In this document: positions 1-5,259 of the stretch, in pieces | Layout of the letters: every line of letters begins with the position of its first letter | How positions within the stretch are numbered: the stretch's first letter is position 1 | Assembly: GCA_025350445.1 (NCBI GenBank) | Contig: JANXXV010000972.1 | Location: forward strand, 1-5,259 | DNA from: Bryobacteraceae bacterium | Lineage (GTDB): Bacteria; Acidobacteriota; Terriglobia; Bryobacterales; Bryobacteraceae | DNA: 5,259 nucleotides | Reading direction: 5' to 3' | Notes under the pieces: generated by a model | Told to the model about the DNA's origin: nothing | Seen by the model: only the letters and a program-made list of their open reading frames with translations | The model's database searches: none | Position numbers and translations under genes: made by a program

Positions 1-49
1 GGGCGGCGAAGGCATCAACGCCGACATCCTAAGCTGGAAGAGCAACTAG
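1..49 (+). CDS. gspG: Type II secretion major pseudopilin GspG, C-terminal end only (partial)
   Basis: This is the last 15 codons of a gene that enters from the left edge, read from base 2 and ending in TAG at 47-49. The peptide is GGEGINADILSWKSN. It matches the conserved C-terminus of GspG major pseudopilins, where a GGEG-x-(D/N)ADI-x-SW motif ends the protein and contributes to the calcium-binding loop. GspG is the main subunit of the periplasmic pseudopilus that pushes substrates through the secretin. Only the tail is visible, so the N-methylation site and calcium ligands cannot be checked. The very next gene is gspH, one base after the stop, which supports the assignment. The short length limits certainty, but motif and context agree. 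Confidence 0.85.
   Translation, partial: GGEGINADILSWKSN
36..42 (+). promoter_or_regulatory. Ribosome binding site for gspH
   Basis: The purine run GGAAGAG sits inside the last codons of gspG, eight bases before the GTG at 51. It supports GTG 51 as the gspH start and implies that gspH translation follows that of gspG. It is a reasonable Shine-Dalgarno match judged by eye only. Confidence 0.5.
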
Positions 50-50
50 T

Positions 51-566
51 GTGCCCTCTCCTATAACCACTAGTGCTGAGAACACCCAGGTGGCGCCGCG
101 CGCCCGCCGTAGCGCCCAGCAAGGCCTAACTCTAGTAGAAATGGTAGTAGTAGTCTCCATCATCGGCCTGGTAGCCGCCATCAGCTTCCCGTCCATCAGT
201 TCCAGCCTGGAATCCCTCCGCCTCCGGGGCGCAACCGATTCCATAGTCAGCTTCCTGAACGGAGGCATGAATCGCGCCGAGCGCCGCCGGCAAATCGTAG
301 AAGTCATCATCTCCAAATCCGAAAACGCGATCCTGCTCCGTTCCTCCGACCCCGGTTTCCAGCGCCGCTTAAACATGCCCGAAGGCATCACCATAGCCAA
401 AATTCACCCCGAACTCCTCTCCCACGAAGAGACCGCCCGCAGCTACATCCTCTACCCCGGAGGCACCATCCCTCGATTCGGAGTAGAGATCGCAAACCGC
501 AAAGGCGCCCATCGCATCGTGCGCGTAGACCCGATCACGGGCGTCCCCGAGGTCCAACTCCAATGA
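51..566 (+). CDS. gspH: Minor pseudopilin GspH (type II secretion)
   Basis: A 171-residue minor pseudopilin, thought to sit near the tip of the T2SS pseudopilus. The N-terminus has a 25-residue basic leader ending QQG, then LTLVEMVVVVSIIGLVAA. This is a prepilin-peptidase site (cut after G25) with Glu at +5 and a hydrophobic helix at about residues 26-48. The +1 residue is Leu rather than the usual Phe or Met. Later residues (about 60-171) form a variable globular part with a basic RAERRRQ segment near 76-82 and a PGG-x-IPRFG stretch near 146-154, consistent with the GspH/FimT-like C-terminal domain. The GTG start lies one base after the gspG stop and has a nearby ribosome site. The 3' end overlaps gspI by four bases (ATGA). 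Assignment as GspH rather than another minor pseudopilin rests on its position between gspG and gspI and on the FimT-like size. Confidence 0.85.
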   Translation: MPSPITTSAENTQVAPRARRSAQQGLTLVEMVVVVSIIGLVAAISFPSISSSLESLRLRGATDSIVSFLNGGMNRAERRRQIVEVIISKSENAILLRSSDPGFQRRLNMPEGITIAKIHPELLSHEETARSYILYPGGTIPRFGVEIANRKGAHRIVRVDPITGVPEVQLQ

Positions 567-982
567 CCCGAGCTGGTGTGACAAATCGCGGCTTCACGCT
601 TCTGGAAATGTTGGTGGCCACGGTAATCATGGCCGTCGCCGTCAGCGGCCTGATGTCGTCCCTATCAACGTCAATGCGCAACGCTGCCAGAATCACCGAA
701 TACGACCGGGCCTCGCTAATGGCGCGCAGCAAGATGGACGAGCTAATCGTCCAACCCCGCCTGCCGCGTCAAACCATCCTTGAAGGTCCAGGCTGGCGCG
801 CCCGAATCACGCCGTTCGAATTCGTACCCAACCCGCAGCCCGGCAACGCCGTCCTGGACCGCATCGAACTCGAAGTCGCCTGGATGGCCGGCCCTCAGCG
901 GAAGACGTTCACCCTCGAAGGATTCCGCAAATCCATCCTGACCCAGGAAGACATAGCCACCGGAGCGCTGGTTCAAAAATGA
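563..982 (+). CDS. gspI: Minor pseudopilin GspI (type II secretion)
   Basis: A 139-residue minor pseudopilin. GspI is the family's nucleating subunit for the GspI-J-K tip complex that starts pseudopilus assembly. The leader is short (MTRAGVTNRG), followed by FTLLEMLVATVIMAVAVSGL. Cleavage is expected after G10, with Phe at +1 and Glu at +5, which is a textbook class III signal. The membrane/packing helix covers about residues 11-32. The segment RASLMARSKMDEL (about 49-61) fits the conserved A-x-x-x-A-x-(S/N)-K-(L/M)-x-E-L region of GspI, and the short beta-rich remainder ends near residue 124. The ATG overlaps the gspH stop as ATGA, with a weak GAGG at 549-552. A GTG at codon 6 is a possible alternative start but would leave an unusually short leader. 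Its stop overlaps the gspJ start in the same way. Confidence 0.9.
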   Translation: MTRAGVTNRGFTLLEMLVATVIMAVAVSGLMSSLSTSMRNAARITEYDRASLMARSKMDELIVQPRLPRQTILEGPGWRARITPFEFVPNPQPGNAVLDRIELEVAWMAGPQRKTFTLEGFRKSILTQEDIATGALVQK

Positions 983-1686
983 CCCGCCGCTCCAACACCG
1001 CCGGTGTCACGCTGATTGAACTGCTAGTCTCCATCTCGCTCCTGAGCCTGCTCTCGGTAGGCATGCTCTTCGCCATCCGCATCGGCCTGAACTCCATGCA
1101 GAAGGCCAACGCCCGCCTGATGGCGAATCGAAAGGTAATGGGCGTCGAGAAGATCTTCGCCGAACAACTGGCCGGCTTCATGCCCGTGAGGGCCGATTGC
1201 CCCGGCACCCCGCTCACCACCATCCCGTTCTTTCAAGGCGACCCGGCCACTATGCGCTTCGTCTCCAGCTACTCGCTCCAGGAAGGCGCGCGCGGCTACC
1301 CGCGGATACTGGAATATCAGGTAATCCCGGGCGACCAGGGCCGCGGCGTCCGCCTCGTAGTCAATGAGATTGTTTACACCGGCCCCCTCTCCACCGGCAG
1401 CGTCTGCGTCTCGGCCCAACCGCTGCCGCAATTCGTGCCGGTACAAATCGGGTCGAACTCGTTCGTCATGGCCGACCAGCTGGCCTACTGCCGCCTCATC
1501 TATAAAGAAGTGATCCCCGGCACCACCATCGAGCGCTGGCTGCCGAAATGGATCAGGCCGAATCCCCCGGTAGCCATCCGCATCGAAATGGGCCCGCTGG
1601 AACCAGACCCCGGCAAGCTCCAGCTAATGGACGTAACGGCGCTAGTCCGCATCACGCGCGACGTAATGACAAGGTACGGCGACTAA
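979..1686 (+). CDS. gspJ: Minor pseudopilin GspJ (type II secretion)
   Basis: A 235-residue minor pseudopilin, larger than GspH and GspI as is usual for GspJ, which pairs with GspI and GspK at the pseudopilus tip. The leader MTRRSNTAG is followed by VTLIELLVSISLLSLLSVGM. The cut is expected after G9, leaving Val at +1 and Glu at +5, with a hydrophobic helix at about residues 10-35. Downstream, the RKVMGVEKIFAEQLAGF stretch (51-67) continues the amphipathic helix, and the C-terminal part ends with a P-x-A-I-R-I-E-M strand (about 197-204), as in the GspJ family. Three cysteines (C74, C143, C171) fall in the predicted periplasmic domain and could include a disulfide pair. The ATG overlaps gspI by four bases, and the TAA shares one base with the gspK ATG. 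Family-level confidence is high, based on motif, size and position. Confidence 0.88.
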   Translation: MTRRSNTAGVTLIELLVSISLLSLLSVGMLFAIRIGLNSMQKANARLMANRKVMGVEKIFAEQLAGFMPVRADCPGTPLTTIPFFQGDPATMRFVSSYSLQEGARGYPRILEYQVIPGDQGRGVRLVVNEIVYTGPLSTGSVCVSAQPLPQFVPVQIGSNSFVMADQLAYCRLIYKEVIPGTTIERWLPKWIRPNPPVAIRIEMGPLEPDPGKLQLMDVTALVRITRDVMTRYGD

Positions 1687-2699
1687 TGCCCCACGAGGTG
1701 CAAACCGAGCCGCGACCGTCAGGGAGCGGTAGATACACTCGCGGAATCCGCACCAACCAAAAAGGCGGAGCCCTGCTAGCCGTCCTCTGGCTGTCCGCCG
1801 CGCTGATGGCCATCGCCTTTTCCGTAGCCAACACCGTCCGCGGCGAAACCGAGCGCACCGGCACCGCTTCGGAAGGCATCCGCACCTACTACCTGGCAAC
1901 CGGCTCCATCGACCGTGCCTTGTTGTACCTACAATGGGGCGCGCAATACCGCAATCCCGACGGCACGGCGAAGTTCTGGGAGCCCGGCATGTCCCGATTC
2001 CGCTTCGCCTTCCCCTCCGGCATCAGCACCGTCGAACTAATCCCGGAATCGTCCAAGCTCAGCCTCTACGCCGCCCGTCCAGAGCAGCTCGTAATGCTGA
2101 TGATCAACCTCGGCGTCGCCCCCGAACAGGCCCAAGAGATCGCCGCCGCGATCGTCGATTGGCGCACGCCCGGACTCACCGGACCGTTCGACGAATATTA
2201 TCTGACCCGTACTCCGTCTTTCCGTGCCCGCCACGCGTCTTTTGAAGAGTTGGAAGAACTTCTTCTTGTGAAAGGCATGACGCCGGAAATTTTCTACGGA
2301 AGCTTTACGCGCGATCCGCAAGGCCGCTTGTACCCTCGCAGCGGCCTGAAGGATTGCGTGTCCGTGTACGGCTTGGGTGGTCCGGTGGATATAAACACCG
2401 CCGACCCTGCCGTTCTTGCGACCGTCGGCGTACCTCCCGACGCAATCGCAGCGATTGTCGACAGGCGTCGTGCCGCCCCTTTCAAGACGACTCAGGAATT
2501 ACAAGGCATGACCCAAGGCGCCGCGGCCGGACGCCTGATGGTTGGCGGCGGATCCATCTATACCCTACGCGCTACCGCCCAACTCCGCCTCCCCAACGGC
2601 GGCTTCTCCGATCTGCGCCGCTCCGTTTCCGCTCTGGTGAAGTTCCGCGAACCCGGCTACAATCCCCCCATCGAGATCCTGCGGTGGTATGACAACTGA
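1686..2699 (+). CDS. gspK: Minor pseudopilin GspK (type II secretion tip subunit)
   Basis: A 337-residue GspK, the large minor pseudopilin that caps the pseudopilus. The basic leader ends NQKGG and is followed by ALLAVLWLSAALMAIAFSVA, with a cut expected after G28. Glu+5 is absent (Val instead), which is the known GspK peculiarity. The helix spans about residues 29-49. The body shows the T2SSK pattern: LIPESSKLSLYAA (118-130), an alpha-helical stretch ending IVDWRTPG (156-163), SFEELEELLLVKGM (185-198), and a helix-hairpin-helix-like VDINTADPAVLATVGV (234-249). The ATG at 1686 shares one base with the gspJ stop (TAATG), with AAGG at 1671-1674 upstream. The frame stays open back to 1548, but that extension lies inside gspJ and would bury the prepilin leader. 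Oddities are a palindromic repeat translated within the leader (1710-1729) and a T-richer codon patch at about 2197-2475. The 3' end overlaps gspL by 11 bases. Confidence 0.9.
   Translation: MPHEVQTEPRPSGSGRYTRGIRTNQKGGALLAVLWLSAALMAIAFSVANTVRGETERTGTASEGIRTYYLATGSIDRALLYLQWGAQYRNPDGTAKFWEPGMSRFRFAFPSGISTVELIPESSKLSLYAARPEQLVMLMINLGVAPEQAQEIAAAIVDWRTPGLTGPFDEYYLTRTPSFRARHASFEELEELLLVKGMTPEIFYGSFTRDPQGRLYPRSGLKDCVSVYGLGGPVDINTADPAVLATVGVPPDAIAAIVDRRRAAPFKTTQELQGMTQGAAAGRLMVGGGSIYTLRATAQLRLPNGGFSDLRRSVSALVKFREPGYNPPIEILRWYDN
1710..1729 (+). repeat. REP-like imperfect palindrome inside the gspK leader
   Basis: The 20-base element CCGC-GA-CC-GTCA-GG-GA-GCGG can fold as a hairpin. The outer stem is four base pairs (CCGC with GCGG), followed by a tandem G-A/A-G mismatch, a two-pair inner stem (CC with GG) and a GTCA loop. 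It lies in frame in gspK, encoding part of EPRPSGSGRY at about residues 8-17, upstream of the peptidase cleavage site. From memory it resembles a short palindrome found in many intergenic and gene-end positions in Solibacter-type acidobacterial genomes. That cannot be verified here, because only one copy occurs in the window. Confidence 0.5.
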
Positions 2700-4005
2700 T
2701 TTCCGCAAGTGGCTCGCCTTCGGCACTGGCGTAGGCATTGAAATCCGCAACGACGAACTGCAGGTCTCCATCGTCCGCGTCCGCCCCGCCGGCATCGCTG
2801 TCCTGGGCTCAGCCACCGTAACCGACTTCCGCACGCGCCCTGCCGCCGAGTGGGGCACCGAACTGCAAGCGTTCCTCAAGACGCTGGGTTGCGGCCATAT
2901 TCCGGCTGCTGTACTGCTGCCCCGCAGCGACGTGATCGTCCGCCAAGTGAATCTGCCGGGCGTCACCGACGACGACCTCACCTCCGCCGTCAACCTGCAA
3001 ATCGATTCGCTCCATCCCTTCGCGGAAGACGAAATCGTCCACTGCTTCGCGCGCATCGGCAAGACGCCCGCCATTCTGGTCGGCATTACGCGGCGTGAAG
3101 TGATGGAGCGCTTCGCCAACCTGTTCGCGGAAGCCGGTATCAAGATCGCCTCGTTCACATTCTCCGCCGCGGCCATCTACTCGGCTCTGCGCATCCTCTC
3201 GGTGCCGCCCGCGGGCTTCGTCACGCTGCACCCCGGCGAAGGCCTGCTCGAAGTCTACGGCGAAAGCGAAAGCCGCCCTATCTTCTCCACTACCTTCGAC
3301 CACTCCGATCGGGCCGTCACGCAAGCCATCTCCGAACTTCGCCTGGATCCCCAAACCGAGCCCACTCCGCTGGAACAACTGCTGCCGAAGCCGGCGGTCT
3401 TTCCGCCGAATCACGATCCGGCATCGGCCGCGTTCGGCAAACATGCGCTCCCTTATGCCACCGCAGTATCCAGCGCCTGCCCGTGGCTATCTATCTCCGC
3501 CAACCTGCTGCCGGTCGAGCAACGGAAAACCAGTTCGCGCATCCGGCTGATCCCAACCTTCGCGCTGGCTGCGCTTCTGCTGGTGTTCGTCAGCGCACTG
3601 GCCGCCTATTCCAGCTATGAGAATGCGCGATACCTCAACCGGCTACAAACCGAAATGAAGCGCCTGGAGCCGCAAGCGCAACGAGTTACTGCCGACGATA
3701 ATCTCATACAAGCCACGCGAAACCGCACGCAGTTGCTGGACGATTTCCGCCGCCGCTCCAAGGCCGACCTCGACGCCCTCAACGAACTGACCCGGTTGCT
3801 GGTCCCCCCCACTTTTCTTACCGGCCTTGAGATCCGCCGCAACGGAGTGCAGATCAGCGGCGAGACGGAACAGGCTGCTCCGCTCATTCAGATCATCGAT
3901 AATTCGCCGCTTTTCGCCGGCTCGGAATTCTCAATGGCGCCCACCCGCGTGCTGGGTGGCGAAGTGTTCAGCATCAAATCGTCGCGCGAGGGCCAGCCTA
4001 AATGA
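2689..4005 (+). CDS. gspL: Inner-membrane platform protein GspL (PilM/PilN-like)
   Basis: A 438-residue bitopic protein of the T2SS assembly platform. GspL recruits the GspE ATPase through its cytoplasmic domain and contacts GspM in the membrane. Residues about 1-265 form the PilM/actin-like cytoplasmic domain, with GTGVGIEIRNDELQVSIVRV near residues 12-31 and a PGVTDDDLTSAVNLQIDSLHPF stretch at 90-111 typical of PilM/GspL. An NLLP motif at 272-275, as at the start of PilN proteins, precedes a single membrane helix at about 286-308. A charged, probably coiled-coil segment follows (about 310-370), then a PilN-like ferredoxin fold (LNELTRLLVPPTFLTGLEI, about 364-382, to residue 430). The nucleotide-binding signatures look degenerate, as expected for GspL, which is not an active ATPase. 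The ATG overlaps gspK by 11 bases with only a weak ribosome site, suggesting translational coupling. Its stop overlaps gspM as ATGA. Confidence 0.87.
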   Translation: MTTDFRKWLAFGTGVGIEIRNDELQVSIVRVRPAGIAVLGSATVTDFRTRPAAEWGTELQAFLKTLGCGHIPAAVLLPRSDVIVRQVNLPGVTDDDLTSAVNLQIDSLHPFAEDEIVHCFARIGKTPAILVGITRREVMERFANLFAEAGIKIASFTFSAAAIYSALRILSVPPAGFVTLHPGEGLLEVYGESESRPIFSTTFDHSDRAVTQAISELRLDPQTEPTPLEQLLPKPAVFPPNHDPASAAFGKHALPYATAVSSACPWLSISANLLPVEQRKTSSRIRLIPTFALAALLLVFVSALAAYSSYENARYLNRLQTEMKRLEPQAQRVTADDNLIQATRNRTQLLDDFRRRSKADLDALNELTRLLVPPTFLTGLEIRRNGVQISGETEQAAPLIQIIDNSPLFAGSEFSMAPTRVLGGEVFSIKSSREGQPK

Positions 4006-4595
4006 CACTGACCTCCCGCGACCGCCGCGCGCTTTCCATGCTGGCTGTCTCCGGCGTGCTCACGCTGGGATGGTGGCTAAGCACCTCCGACGACAAGACC
4101 ACTGACGTGGTGGCCGCCGCCGATTCGGTTCCCATGGCCGAGAAGCGCCTGGCCAAACTGCGCCAGACCGCCGCTGCGGTGCCGGGCAGGGAAGAGGCTT
4201 TGAAGAAGGTCAAGCTGGAATTGGCCAGCCGCGAGGCCGGAGTGATTCGCGCCGACACCGCCCAACAGGCGCAGGCGCAGTTGATGCAGATCCTTTCCAA
4301 GATCGGCCGCGCGCAGCAGCCGCCCATCGGAATTCGCGCCTCCGAGATCGGCCAGATCAAGAGCCTGAGCGACGATTACGGCGAAGTGGCCGTCAGCGTT
4401 TCCTTCGATTGCCGCGTTGAACAACTGGTGAACCTGCTTGCCGACATTTCCGCGCGGAAGGAACTCATCGCCACCAACGAGATCCGCATCGGCAACGCGC
4501 ATCCGAAAGAGAAAACGATGCCCGTCCGGCTGACCGTCAGCGGTGTGGTGCCGCGCAAGCTCATTCCCGAAAAGAAAGGAGTGTCGCTGTTTTGA
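4002..4595 (+). CDS. gspM: Inner-membrane platform protein GspM (PilO-like)
   Basis: A 197-residue protein with a short basic cytoplasmic start (MTLTSRDRR), one membrane helix at about residues 10-26 and a periplasmic part. Residues about 42-80 are charged and Ala/Lys/Glu-rich, probably coiled coil. Residues about 90-186 look like the PilO/GspM ferredoxin-like domain, with the QLMQILSKIG helix, VAVSVSFDCRVEQLVNLLADI (129-149) and a final strand MPVRLTVSGVV (173-183). GspM binds GspL and stabilises it in the platform. Primary sequence is poorly conserved in this family, so the call depends on topology, size, the VEQLVNLLADI helix and position directly after gspL. The ATG overlaps the gspL stop (ATGA), with GAGGG at 3988-3992 as a good ribosome site. 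It could equally be named PilO-like. Confidence 0.8.
   Translation: MTLTSRDRRALSMLAVSGVLTLGWWLSTSDDKTTDVVAAADSVPMAEKRLAKLRQTAAAVPGREEALKKVKLELASREAGVIRADTAQQAQAQLMQILSKIGRAQQPPIGIRASEIGQIKSLSDDYGEVAVSVSFDCRVEQLVNLLADISARKELIATNEIRIGNAHPKEKTMPVRLTVSGVVPRKLIPEKKGVSLF
4575..4581 (+). promoter_or_regulatory. Ribosome binding site for the TTG-started gspC-like gene
   Basis: AAAGGAG is the strongest Shine-Dalgarno match I see in the window. It lies within the last codons of gspM, ten bases before TTG 4592. No ATG or GTG in that frame offers a start ahead of the membrane helix, so this site decides the start. Confidence 0.6.
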
Positions 4596-5259
4596 AACAC
4601 AAACTGCTGCTCATCAATCTGCTGCTGCTGACACTGGTCGCCGCCTCGGGTTCGGTTCTGCGCCAAAAGTGGCGCGAATCGAAAGCGCACGAGGAAAGCG
4701 TGCTGAAGCAGAAGGCCGCGCCGGTGCCCGCTACGGCAATTGCGCCCATCCCCACGGTGCCGCCGGCCCCGCCCGCCGTCTATGCCGACGTGGCGCAGAA
4801 ACTGCTGGTGTCGAAGGACCGCAATCCCAACGTATTTGTGGAACCGCCGCCTCCGCCGCCTGCGCCTCCTGTAATGCCGCCGCTGCCGTTCGCCTACGGT
4901 GTGATGGATTTCGGTGCCGGGCCCAGCGTGATGATGTCCGAGAAATCGGGCGGGCAACAGCATACGTACAGAATTGGCGACAAGATCGGCCCTTTCAAGC
5001 TTTTGGGCGTCAATAGAACAGACATCCTTTTTGACTGGAATGGCAAACCTGTGCAAAAGAAGCTTTCCGAACTGGTGGACAAGAACGCGAACGCCGCCGC
5101 CGAGCGGGCCGCGGCCGAAGCCCCGAAGCAGACCGCTGCCGCCACTCCGGCCCCGGCTGTGAAGGTGGTGGGGGAGGCGAAGCCCGGTGCGGCCATCGGT
5201 GGTGACGTTAAAGCCTGCCAGTCTGGAGATCCGTCGCCTGCCGGAACCATCGCGGACGG
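4592..5259 (+). CDS. gspC: GspC/PilP-like inner-membrane protein, partial (3' end beyond window)
   Basis: At least 222 residues, open to the right edge. In T2SS, GspC links the inner-membrane platform to the secretin GspD; PilP does the same job in type IV pili. It starts at TTG, overlapping the gspM stop as TTGA, with AAAGGAG ten bases upstream. MKHKLLLINLLLLTLVAASGSVL gives one N-terminal membrane helix (about 5-23). A Pro/Ala linker follows (about 42-62), then a KDRNPNVFVE segment (75-84) and a polyproline run (85-98). Residues about 99-162 form an HR-type domain: FAYGVMDFG, then YRIGDKIGPFKLLGVNRTDILFDWNGKPVQKKL, the PilP/GspC beta-barrel pattern of glycine-led strands. After it comes an Ala-rich tail (about 165-205) leading into a segment with C209. 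No PDZ domain is visible before the edge. The gene's place after gspM parallels pilP after pilO. The name gspC is a family-level call; PilP-like is an equally fair description. Confidence 0.72.
   Translation, partial: MKHKLLLINLLLLTLVAASGSVLRQKWRESKAHEESVLKQKAAPVPATAIAPIPTVPPAPPAVYADVAQKLLVSKDRNPNVFVEPPPPPPAPPVMPPLPFAYGVMDFGAGPSVMMSEKSGGQQHTYRIGDKIGPFKLLGVNRTDILFDWNGKPVQKKLSELVDKNANAAAERAAAEAPKQTAAATPAPAVKVVGEAKPGAAIGGDVKACQSGDPSPAGTIAD
4841..4888 (+). repeat. Proline-codon low-complexity stretch in the gspC-like gene
   Basis: Repeated CCG/CCT codons encode E followed by six prolines, then APPVMPPLP (residues 84-99). It acts as a stiff periplasmic spacer between the membrane-proximal segment and the HR domain. 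A run of six prolines would normally need elongation factor P for smooth translation. This is low-complexity coding sequence, not a mobile repeat. Confidence 0.45.

Noticed and set aside
45..75. Direct repeat of ACTAGTG at 45-51 and 69-75 around the gspH start
   Set aside because: Seven bases occurring twice is too short to separate from chance, and no mobile element or hairpin is associated with it.
1548..1685. An in-frame upstream extension of gspK starting at ATG 1548
   Set aside because: It lies wholly within gspJ in another frame, would put 46 extra residues ahead of a prepilin leader, and lacks motif support. ATG 1686 at the gspJ stop fits the operon pattern.
1710..1729. The gspK-leader palindrome as a transcription terminator
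   Set aside because: The stem is short and interrupted, has no following T run, and lies just after a start codon inside a coupled operon.
2565..3444. Two long open frames on the minus strand (2565-3176 and 2809-3444)
   Set aside because: They are antisense to gspK/gspL, where motifs and coupling are clear. Long antisense frames are expected in GC-rich coding DNA, and their translations show no recognisable domain.
3804..3810. Run of seven C bases in gspL as a possible frameshift or phase-variation site
   Set aside because: The reading frame continues correctly through it into the conserved PilN-like segment, and a single seven-base run in GC-rich DNA is unremarkable.
4543..5016. Plus-strand frame across the gspM/gspC junction
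   Set aside because: It conflicts with the TTG-started frame, which has a membrane helix, proline linker and HR-type domain. The alternative translation is Arg/Ala-rich without features.
4376..5056. Minus-strand open frame of 226 codons with Arg/His-rich runs
   Set aside because: The runs are the reverse reading of the proline codons and other GC-rich codons of the gspC-like gene. No domain or operon context supports it.

Overview
This GC-rich window lies entirely inside one operon on the + strand. The operon encodes the pseudopilus and inner-membrane assembly platform of a type II secretion system (T2SS, general secretory pathway). The order is gspG (3' end only), gspH, gspI, gspJ, gspK, gspL, gspM, and then a GspC/PilP-like gene that runs off the right edge. 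Coding is essentially continuous. Neighbouring genes are separated by one base or overlap by 1 to 11 bases, mostly as ATGA or TTGA stop/start overlaps. I see no internal promoter, terminator, RNA gene, CRISPR array or insertion sequence, and no non-coding stretch longer than a few bases.

The left part (1-2699) encodes the pseudopilin set: the tail of the major pseudopilin GspG, then the minor pseudopilins GspH, GspI, GspJ and GspK. GspH, GspI and GspJ each carry a prepilin-peptidase site followed by Glu at +5 and a hydrophobic helix. GspK carries the same kind of N-terminus without Glu+5, as is normal for that family. The right part (2689-5259) encodes the platform: GspL (actin-like cytoplasmic domain, one membrane helix, PilN-like periplasmic domain), GspM (PilO-like) and a bitopic protein with a proline-rich linker and a GspC/PilP-type HR domain. 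The L-M-C order matches PilM/N-PilO-PilP of type IV pili, so a secretin gene (gspD) is the natural guess for what follows.

The organism is probably an acidobacterium of the Solibacter/Bryobacter type. This is inferred from the high GC, the divergent but complete minor-pseudopilin set, the gene order with gspC at the end, and a 20-bp palindrome in the 5' end of gspK that resembles a dispersed repeat I associate with those genomes. No ribosomal marker is present, so this is a moderate-confidence guess.

I do not see an undescribed system here. The most interesting points are the REP-like palindrome translated in frame within the cleavable leader of GspK, a clear shift in codon preference along the operon with a T-richer patch inside gspK, and a TTG-started gspC-like gene with a low-complexity tail leading into a Cys-containing segment.
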